NCBI GenBank assembly: GCA_937915775.1
Contig: CALGGQ010000125.1
Span: 1 to 5,602, forward strand
DNA: 5,602 nucleotides
From: an uncultured Clostridia bacterium
GTDB lineage: Bacteria; Bacillota; Clostridia; Oscillospirales; Acutalibacteraceae
Direction of reading: 5' to 3'
Of the stretch, positions 1 through 4,487 are shown piece after piece. A model generated the notes under the pieces. It was not told the DNA's origin, searched no databases, and was given only the letters and a program-made list of their open reading frames with translations. The translations under genes were made by a program, and so were the position numbers. Positions within the stretch are counted from its first letter, which is position 1; every line of letters begins with the position of its first letter.

Positions 1-1526
1 ATCAGTTTGACAGTAGCCTTGCGCGAAAGCTCATTATCCTCTTTGGCGAGCTTGACAAAATACAAATCGCTGTTATTGAGTGCAGAAACGGTGTACATAT
101 CAAAGCTTTCCAGCGTGCCGTTTTGATATGCCTTGTAATTCTGCTCAAAGGTGAACGAGTCAATATTCATAAACGTCAGCGCCACGAACATCGCGCTGCA
201 AATGAGGATAATCGGCTGCATATACGGCACCTTCGGCGCGAAGATATGCACGATGAAGAACAGAATAGCCACCAGCACCATCAGCATAAAGACGAACACC
301 ATCAGGCGGTTGCGCGTGAAGCCATAAGTCGTGATGTTCAGCTTCATCTTCTGAATGGCAGAAACAATCATCAGCACGGAAAACAGCGAAATAAAGAGCG
401 AGAGCCCCTTGATACCGCCCGAGACCTTGCCGTGCTTCCGTTTTGTCAGCATTGTGACAAGCGAGATCATCACAACGTTAATCGCGCAGATAGCGAACAT
501 CTCATAAAAACCGCGGCGGGCAAAGGCGCTGGCGCTTCTGGTGTACCCCTCCGGCAGCAAGCCGCTGAAGGCGGAGAAGAAATACGCAAGCTGCGAAAAC
601 AGGTACACAAGATAGGTCAGCGAAATCATAGAGAGAAAGGCGACACTGCCCGAAGCCGGTATCTTCTTTTTGAAATTGCCGATTTTCGCGGCAGAACGGC
701 TGTTCAGCTTGCTGCGTTTACCGAACATAAAGGAGAACAGCAGCGGCGTTATCACAATGGCGATGGCAAGCTCCAGCAGGTATTTGCCAATGTTTTTAGC
801 AATCACGCCGATGAGCTTTTCAAATGCGGCGTCACTGCTGATCAGCAGCGGCACGAGCACCGCCAGCACCGGCACAGCAACCAGCACGCCGAGAAGCGCG
901 CTCAGATTCTTTTTGCTGCCTGCTGCGCCAGCCTTCAGCCCGCCGACGATATCGCCGAGGTTTTCCAGCGGCTCAATGACTGCAGCGGTAAACAGGTTCA
1001 GCAGCAGCTTAAAGTTGCCTCTGCTCTGCGTATAACTATGGCTGATGCCGAGGCAGTACAGCGTGAAGAGCCCTGCGATGAGCAGCAGCATAATCGCATT
1101 GATAAACTCATTGGAATACAGCGCAAAGGCTGCCGCTCCGCCGAGCGAGAGCACACCGCAGGAAACAGAAAAGATATCCGGTGCGCTCGTTTTATCCCAC
1201 AGATAAATGCTTGAGATGACAAACAGCACGGCATACGCAATGGTACAACCGAGGTGGAAGCCGTGGAACAGCGCGAAGTCAACGAGCAGAAAAGCTGCCG
1301 CCAAGAACAGAAACACAAATACGTTATCTTTCTTAGCCAGCGGCGTATACGTCTTTTTCGGCGGCAGACCGTAGGTTGGCACATACGGCATCGCCGGCGG
1401 TGCCGGATTTGTCATCGGCTGAGGGGTCGGCTGATAGGGCGCTCCCTGCGGCGGCATCACCGGCGGGACCTGATTCGCATTCCCCTGCACCGGCGGCATA
1501 TAATAAACATTTTTTTCGTTATCCAT
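1..1526 (-). CDS. DUF4173-family multi-pass membrane protein, 3' end cut by window edge
   Basis: An open frame starts at ATG 1526-1524 and runs 508 codons without a stop to the window edge, so the C-terminus is missing. Residues 1-60 are a proline-, glutamine- and methionine-rich, probably cytoplasmic tail. About eleven hydrophobic segments follow, near 68-86, 92-110, 118-136, 141-158, 208-229, 246-267, 292-318, 342-361, 374-392, 406-428 and 435-454. The segment ARRGFYEMFAICAIN (336-350), YGFTRNRL (401-408) and the NID...N stretch after the last helix (about 454-463) match my memory of the DUF4173 (DUF4153-like) family, whose function is unknown. The start is supported by a Shine-Dalgarno AAGGAG seven bases upstream that overlaps the stop of the regulator gene. 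That overlap implies co-expression with the XRE and DUF2975 genes. The family call is confident; the biochemical role is unknown. Confidence 0.88.
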   Translation of the reverse strand, partial: MDNEKNVYYMPPVQGNANQVPPVMPPQGAPYQPTPQPMTNPAPPAMPYVPTYGLPPKKTYTPLAKKDNVFVFLFLAAAFLLVDFALFHGFHLGCTIAYAVLFVISSIYLWDKTSAPDIFSVSCGVLSLGGAAAFALYSNEFINAIMLLLIAGLFTLYCLGISHSYTQSRGNFKLLLNLFTAAVIEPLENLGDIVGGLKAGAAGSKKNLSALLGVLVAVPVLAVLVPLLISSDAAFEKLIGVIAKNIGKYLLELAIAIVITPLLFSFMFGKRSKLNSRSAAKIGNFKKKIPASGSVAFLSMISLTYLVYLFSQLAYFFSAFSGLLPEGYTRSASAFARRGFYEMFAICAINVVMISLVTMLTKRKHGKVSGGIKGLSLFISLFSVLMIVSAIQKMKLNITTYGFTRNRLMVFVFMLMVLVAILFFIVHIFAPKVPYMQPIILICSAMFVALTFMNIDSFTFEQNYKAYQNGTLESFDMYTVSALNNSDLYFVKLAKEDNELSRKATVKL

Positions 1527-1533
1527 TTTGAAA

Positions 1534-1540
1534 CTCCTTA
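1534..1540 (-). promoter_or_regulatory. Ribosome binding site of the DUF4173 gene, overlapping the upstream stop
   Basis: On the minus strand TAAGGAG combines the TAA stop of the regulator gene with the AGGAG Shine-Dalgarno sequence. It sits seven bases before the ATG at 1526. The overlap fixes the start choice and suggests translational coupling. Confidence 0.8.
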
Positions 1541-1744
1541 CTCATCTTCCGTAAATTCGAGAATATCTGCCGGCTGGCAGTCCAGCACCTTACAGATGGC
1601 ATCCAGTGTGGAAAAGCGGATTGCCTTTGCCTTGCCCGTTTTCAGGATGGAGAGGTTTGCCTGCGTTATTCCGATTTTGTTCGCAAGCTCAAGGGAGCTC
1701 ATTTTCCGTTTGGCAAGCATAACGTCCAGATTCACTACAATCAT
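1538..1744 (-). CDS. Small XRE/Cro-type helix-turn-helix transcriptional regulator (YozG-like)
   Basis: This is a 68-residue DNA-binding protein that is little more than one Cro/C1-type helix-turn-helix domain. Predicted helices are near residues 6-14, 16-24 (SSLELANKIG), recognition helix 27-36 (TQANLSILKTG), 44-55 (TLDAICKVLDCQ) and 57-62. The ending LDCQPADILEF followed by acidic residues is typical of this compact subfamily. The ATG lies two bases after the stop of the DUF2975 gene, with a weak GGTGG Shine-Dalgarno seven bases upstream, so coupled translation is likely. In Firmicutes such regulators are commonly encoded directly beside a DUF2975 membrane protein (yoaS-yozG in Bacillus subtilis is the pair I recall), exactly the arrangement seen here. 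The likely role is regulation of its own operon, possibly tuned by the membrane partner; that is inference. Confidence 0.9.
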   Translation of the reverse strand: MIVVNLDVMLAKRKMSSLELANKIGITQANLSILKTGKAKAIRFSTLDAICKVLDCQPADILEFTEDE

Positions 1745-1746
1745 AC

Positions 1747-2223
1747 TTACACCACCAAATCGTTTTCTTCTTTAATTTCAATCGCCTTTTTGATGACATT
1801 GCGCACCACCCTGACCACGAGCGCCATAAACGCTTCGCCCATTGCGAGCAGCGCCACCGTTTCAATCGACTGATAGATGACGGCGATGACAACAAATGCC
1901 ACAGCGCCGACGGCTGCTGCAAACAGACAGGCGGCGGTAATGATGTTCAGCAGCTTCACATTTTTGTTGCTGAACACGATATCCTTTTTCAGATTGGCAA
2001 GGATTTTATCCAGGCAGACGAGCGCCACATACCCCGCCGGCACCACCATATAAAAGGGATAGATTAAATATCTGCCATGCACGGCTGTCATGGAAAAATA
2101 ATAGAAATCCCCTTGCTGCGCCCGCATCAACAGCGGAAACGCTGCTACGGCTGCCGCCAGCAGCACATAGCACAGTCTTACCACAAAATGCGTCAAGCCG
2201 ACTGATTTGTCATGTTGTTTCAT
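1747..2223 (-). CDS. DUF2975 four-helix membrane protein
   Basis: This 158-residue integral membrane protein has hydrophobic segments near residues 14-33, 52-71, 91-114 and 119-143. Its length and layout fit the DUF2975 family. Supporting motifs are the middle loop LDKILANLKKDIVFSNKNVKLL (around 71-92), where family members carry a conserved F and N, and the charged C-terminal tail EIKEENDLVV, which matches the family's usual ENDL-type ending. The ATG at 2223 has AGGAG eight bases upstream, overlapping the TAG of the preceding gene. The XRE regulator starts two bases after this gene ends. Family members are thought to act with the adjacent regulator, but no activity is established that I know of. 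Family assignment is good; function is unknown. Confidence 0.87.
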   Translation of the reverse strand: MKQHDKSVGLTHFVVRLCYVLLAAAVAAFPLLMRAQQGDFYYFSMTAVHGRYLIYPFYMVVPAGYVALVCLDKILANLKKDIVFSNKNVKLLNIITAACLFAAAVGAVAFVVIAVIYQSIETVALLAMGEAFMALVVRVVRNVIKKAIEIKEENDLVV

Positions 2224-2231
2224 AAAATGCT

Positions 2232-2237
2232 CTCCTA
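2232..2237 (-). promoter_or_regulatory. Ribosome binding site of the DUF2975 gene, overlapping the upstream stop
   Basis: Minus-strand TAGGAG merges the TAG stop of the 216-residue ORF with an AGGAG Shine-Dalgarno sequence. It is eight bases before the ATG at 2223. This repeats the stop/Shine-Dalgarno overlap seen before the DUF4173 gene. Confidence 0.78.
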
Positions 2238-2885
2238 TTTCTTAAAGTTATAGTGAAAATAATCGTGAATAAAATCGACCAAATCTGCTTCATCATTCTT
2301 TTCGCCGAACACGTCCATATCCTGGTCATGATAGGTCAAAAGCGCTATCTGCTGTGTTTCATCATTGAAGGCGAACAAACGAAACTCCTCGGGGATATAG
2401 GTCATATCCTCCTTGATAAAGCGGAAAATCCAGTCCTCTATGCTGAATGCGGTGGGGGTGCCCTCAGGCTCATACTTAAAATTCTCAAAGTCGGCGGTGG
2501 TCATAAACTGATACTGCTGCAGCATTTTCTCTTTCTGCGCCGCATAGTTTTCCGGCGTGTAAGAGCCAACCACGGTGGCGGCATAGGAGGTAAAAATCAG
2601 CATCGAACGTGACCGCACGTTATATTTCACTTTTGTATAATTCCCGAGTTCGGCAAGGATAGCCTCCTTGCGCTTGGCAATTTCGTCCTCGGTAAATTCA
2701 CCTGTATGATAATAACCGTCCATCGGCGCATAGGTCACCAACCATTTGTCGCTGTAACGCACGGTATCAATTACCGTGAAATAAATTGTAACATTGAAAA
2801 CCGTGATGACGGCGAGGATAACACCGACAACCTTCAAAAAAACCTTGGTTCTCTTTTTCAATTTCTTCCAGCCCCTTTCACGCAC
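2235..2885 (-). CDS. Hypothetical single-pass membrane protein
   Basis: I do not recognise a family. The protein has a basic N-terminus (KKLKKRTK), one hydrophobic helix near residues 15-37 and a hydrophilic domain of about 178 residues rich in aromatic and acidic residues, ending HDYFHYNFKK. With a single N-terminal anchor and a positive N-tail, the large domain is probably outside the cell. The start is uncertain. GTG at 2885-2883 gives 216 residues but has no visible Shine-Dalgarno; it lies one base after the stop of a ten-codon ORF, so reinitiation could serve it. TTG at 2861-2859 gives 208 residues, beginning MKKRTKVF, with AGGGG ten bases upstream. The stop overlaps the DUF2975 ribosome binding site, tying the gene to that operon. 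It could be a sensor or accessory subunit of the DUF2975 module, but nothing in the sequence proves this. Confidence 0.8.
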   Translation of the reverse strand: MRERGWKKLKKRTKVFLKVVGVILAVITVFNVTIYFTVIDTVRYSDKWLVTYAPMDGYYHTGEFTEDEIAKRKEAILAELGNYTKVKYNVRSRSMLIFTSYAATVVGSYTPENYAAQKEKMLQQYQFMTTADFENFKYEPEGTPTAFSIEDWIFRFIKEDMTYIPEEFRLFAFNDETQQIALLTYHDQDMDVFGEKNDEADLVDFIHDYFHYNFKK

Positions 2886-2886
2886 G

Positions 2887-2919
2887 TTACCGTAAACCGA
2901 CTGATTTATCCCGGTACAT
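2887..2919 (-). other. Ten-codon ORF echoing the DUF2975 N-terminus (leader peptide or gene remnant)
   Basis: ATG at 2919-2917 encodes MYRDKSVGLR and stops with TAA at 2889-2887, one base before the GTG at 2885. AGGA lies seven bases upstream of the ATG. Six residues, DKSVGL, are identical to residues 5-10 of the DUF2975 protein encoded at 2223. Over those 18 bases, 15 match, and the three differences are all silent third-position changes. It could be a translated leader coupled to the next gene, or the stump of a duplicated DUF2975 gene. The reading frame and match are visible; translation is not proven. Confidence 0.4.
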
Positions 2920-2933
2920 TTACATTTCCTGCC

Positions 2934-3308
2934 TTATTCTTCAATAGTGGACAGCACACTTTCACCTGTTTCGTTTTGATAGTATTCGTTTCCGAAAACA
3001 TCTCTAACGATGATAAGATGATATTTGTCAACTACTGTAACGGTAGAAATCCGTTTTTTATACTTTGTTTTTACATTTACTTCGTCATGAACTGATATCG
3101 CATTTTCTAATTCGTGTATGGTTTGAGGATTTGTCACCCTATCAAATACAATGTTGTTAAAAGTAAGCTGTTCTCTGTCATCAGAAATTGCCAGACTATT
3201 GTCTGTTGCAATATAAACAAAACAGTAAATACCCGCGGTAAAAACGATAATACCAATGAATATAGCAATAAGAATTTTTGCCATCGCAATCGCTTTTTTG
3301 CTTTTCAT
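2934..3308 (-). CDS. Hypothetical small single-pass membrane protein, first gene of the operon
   Basis: I do not recognise a family. The protein has 124 residues: a short basic N-terminus (MKSKKAIAMAK), one strongly hydrophobic helix near residues 11-33 and a hydrophilic domain of about 90 residues, predicted outside the membrane. The end of that domain looks beta-rich (STVTVVDKYHLIIVRD, about 88-103). The ATG at 3308 is preferred over an in-frame start 18 codons upstream because AGGTGG lies seven bases before it, and because the upstream extension runs into the promoter -10 region. The coding sequence is much more AT-rich than the DUF4173 gene: bases 3001-3060 hold 19 G or C of 60, whereas 841-900 hold 42 of 60. 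This suggests a different origin. It lies just downstream of a good promoter and heads the run of five co-oriented genes. Confidence 0.75.
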   Translation of the reverse strand: MKSKKAIAMAKILIAIFIGIIVFTAGIYCFVYIATDNSLAISDDREQLTFNNIVFDRVTNPQTIHELENAISVHDEVNVKTKYKKRISTVTVVDKYHLIIVRDVFGNEYYQNETGESVLSTIEE

Positions 3309-3315
3309 CAATTCA

Positions 3316-3321
3316 CCACCT
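3316..3321 (-). promoter_or_regulatory. Ribosome binding site deciding the start of the 124-residue protein
   Basis: Minus-strand AGGTGG lies seven bases before ATG 3308. It selects this ATG over the longer in-frame reading that would begin at 3362. Confidence 0.75.
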
Positions 3322-3333
3322 CGTTTCAGGTAA

Positions 3334-3362
3334 TATATATCACTAAAATTATCGTTTGTCAA
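3334..3362 (-). promoter_or_regulatory. Sigma-A-type promoter of the five-gene membrane operon
   Basis: On the minus strand a perfect -35 hexamer TTGACA (3362-3357) is followed by a 17-base spacer and TATATA (3339-3334). A TATATT at 3337-3332 is an alternative -10 with a 19-base spacer. The sequence upstream of the -35 is almost pure A/T and could act as an UP element. Transcription would start near 3327 and read the 124-residue gene first. Confidence 0.7.
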
Positions 3363-3391
3363 TAATTTATTTTCGATTTTCGAAAATTATT
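3361..3391. repeat. AT-rich inverted repeat with inner palindrome beside the operon -35 box
   Basis: The 8-base arms AATAATTT (3361-3368) and AAATTATT (3384-3391) are perfect inverted copies. Inside lies a 12-base perfect palindrome, ATTTTCGAAAAT (3376-3387), and on the minus strand a tandem CGAAAAT CGAAAAT (3382-3369). The left arm touches the -35 hexamer. This fits an operator or an UP element; such patterns also arise easily in AT-rich DNA. Confidence 0.4.
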
Positions 3392-3399
3392 CACAAAAT

Positions 3400-3426
3400 A
3401 AAACGGAGTGTCAAACACTCCGTTTT
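3400..3426 (-). terminator. Intrinsic terminator of the single-Big_2 gene
   Basis: An 11-base-pair perfect stem (3400-3410 with 3416-3426) encloses a five-base loop and is flanked by A and T runs on both sides. It could therefore work in either direction. It lies 24 bases after the stop of the gene at 3450-4376 and separates it from the downstream operon promoter. Confidence 0.9.
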
Positions 3427-3449
3427 TTGTATTCCGTAATGCAAAGGAA

Positions 3450-4376
3450 TTATTCCTCAAACTCCCAGTCGTAGCTGTAAGCGTTATCAAGGAATATTTT
3501 ATAGGACGCCGGCTTAATCGGTTGATAATTGCTGTCGGTCGGATAATACAGTGTAATTTCATCGGTTGATTTCGGGTCCTCAATACTTGCATAAGTATAG
3601 GTTGCACCGATTACCTTGCCGGACTTATTGTAGAACAAAGCGGAAAAACGGCAGGAACCGATTTTCTTTTTACCCTTATTCTTCACCTTGACCGATACCC
3701 CGTAATCGTCTTTTCCGGTTACCTTATAGGAAACATTCTTTCTGAGCTGATAGATGCTATCAGGAATCTTATCAATTTTCAGTTCAACGGTATAATCGGT
3801 ATAAGCGACAGGCTGATAATTCTTTTCATTATAGGGAGCCGTCGCACTCAGCAGCGTAGTAACGCCTTTTTCAACACAGTAGTTGAAGCCTGTGGTTTCC
3901 ATCAGCAGCTTGCCCTTTTTATTGTAATACTTAACAACCATTTCGATTTCAACGGCAGAGGAGTTGTTGTTGGTGAATTTACCGTACACGCCTTCACCTT
4001 TGCCGAAGCTGTAATAGGTTGCCGTAATATTTTTCCTCAGGGCAGTAGTCTTAACCGTTACAGTGCATTTGTAAGACTTACTTCCTACTTTAGCCGTAAT
4101 AGTTGCCGTTCCCTTCTTTTTTGCTGTAACAATACCCTTTGAACTAACGGCGGCTACCTTTTTGTTGCTGGAGCTCCACTTAACAGTCTTGGTGGTACCC
4201 TTAACCGTTAATTTAAAGCTTTCGTTGACATACAGCGTCTTTTTCTTCGCGCTGATGCTGACAGCAGCCTGCGCTTCAGTGATGGCGTAATTCGCCGGCA
4301 CAAACGCTTCCGTTACATTCGGCACAAAGGTGAAAATCGCCAGCGCCAAGCATAAAACAGTAATGAATTTTTTCAT
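3450..4376 (-). CDS. Secreted protein with one Big_2 domain and two FxLYD-like repeats
   Basis: This 308-residue protein has a Sec signal peptide (MKKF, then a hydrophobic core to about residue 18). Cleavage is probable between residues 24 and 38, with AQA-A at 36-38 one candidate. One bacterial Ig-like Big_2 domain spans about 39-108, with the hallmark VKWSSSNKKVAAVSSKGIVTAKKKGTATITA pattern. The C-terminal half holds two similar beta-rich units, about 117-201 and 215-300. Each has an NN/NKG turn, a YYNKKGK or FYNKSGK strand-turn and a late Y...Y pair, resembling FxLYD-type extracellular beta-sandwiches. There is no LPXTG anchor or membrane segment after the signal, so it is released or held non-covalently at the lysine-rich cell surface. 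ATG 4376 has AAAGGAG seven bases upstream, with its own promoter and terminator. Big_2 domains are structural or adhesive; the specific ligand is unknown. Confidence 0.9.
   Translation of the reverse strand: MKKFITVLCLALAIFTFVPNVTEAFVPANYAITEAQAAVSISAKKKTLYVNESFKLTVKGTTKTVKWSSSNKKVAAVSSKGIVTAKKKGTATITAKVGSKSYKCTVTVKTTALRKNITATYYSFGKGEGVYGKFTNNNSSAVEIEMVVKYYNKKGKLLMETTGFNYCVEKGVTTLLSATAPYNEKNYQPVAYTDYTVELKIDKIPDSIYQLRKNVSYKVTGKDDYGVSVKVKNKGKKKIGSCRFSALFYNKSGKVIGATYTYASIEDPKSTDEITLYYPTDSNYQPIKPASYKIFLDNAYSYDWEFEE
3477..4028 (-). other. Two tandem beta-rich C-terminal repeats in the single-Big_2 protein
   Basis: Residues about 117-201 and 215-300 of the encoded protein align with each other by eye. 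Shared landmarks in order are a V/K-F-x-N-N or V-x-N-K-G turn, a YYNKKGK or FYNKSGK turn, a Y-N/S-x-x-NYQP segment, and a final YT/SYK strand. The segments PYNEKNYQPVAYTDYTVEL and YPTDSNYQPIKPASYKIFL are the clearest pair. The paralogue carries the same duplication. Coordinates run from the upstream to the downstream end on the minus strand. Confidence 0.6.
4318..4372 (-). repeat. 55-base direct repeat, copy 1 (signal-peptide coding)
   Basis: This stretch encodes the signal-peptide start of the 308-residue protein (KFITVLCLALAIFTFVPN). It is identical, base for base, to 5548-5602 in the upstream paralogue, 1230 bases away. The match ends at the window edge in the other copy, so it may extend further. 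Confidence 0.93.
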
Positions 4377-4404
4377 ATTATCACTCCTTTAAATTTATAC
4401 TTCC

Positions 4405-4433
4405 AATGTATCACGAAACGTCGGATAAGTCAA
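4405..4433 (-). promoter_or_regulatory. Sigma-A-type promoter of the single-Big_2 gene
   Basis: On the minus strand TTGACT (4433-4428), a 17-base spacer and TACATT (4410-4405) form a plausible -35/-10 pair. It sits about 30 bases before the start codon and directly after the terminator of the upstream paralogue. The gene can therefore be transcribed on its own. Confidence 0.6.
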
Positions 4434-4441
4434 GACAGTGT

Positions 4442-4478
4442 GAGAAAAAACAGAGTGGCAGGCACTCTGTTTTTTCTC
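4442..4478 (-). terminator. Intrinsic terminator of the double-Big_2 gene
   Basis: A 16-base-pair perfect stem (4442-4457 with 4463-4478) encloses a five-base loop and includes A6 and T6 runs. It begins nine bases after the stop at 4488. Its core matches the terminator at 3400-3426 in 23 of 28 aligned bases. Confidence 0.92.
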
Positions 4479-4487
4479 TGTTTATCT

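Noticed and set aside
123..1214. Long plus-strand ORF of 363 codons
   Set aside because: It is antisense to the DUF4173 gene. Its product is an implausible His/Gln/Arg/Glu-rich string with no domain, and the minus frame has a good start, ribosome binding site and family motifs.
998..1384. Minus-strand 128-codon ORF overlapping the DUF4173 gene
   Set aside because: It lies in another frame of the same strand, is rich in Cys/Ser/Arg, has no ribosome binding site and is fully inside the DUF4173 gene.
1254..1775. Plus-strand 173-codon ORF over the DUF4173 start and the regulator
   Set aside because: It is antisense to two well-supported genes and has an Arg/Ile-rich, low-plausibility translation.
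2886..2933. Possible hairpin (GTAAA...CCG / CGG...TTTAC) acting as terminator or riboswitch between the first two operon genes
   Set aside because: The stem is short with a four-base bulge and no U tract follows. It is too weak to call.
3309..3362. N-terminal 18-codon extension of the 124-residue protein
   Set aside because: It would place coding sequence over the -10 region and start. AGGTGG seven bases before ATG 3308 gives a far better start directly ahead of the membrane helix.
3369..3391. Repeated CGAAAAT motif as a CRISPR or phage attachment site
   Set aside because: There are only two adjacent copies, with no spacers, cas genes, integrase or tRNA nearby.
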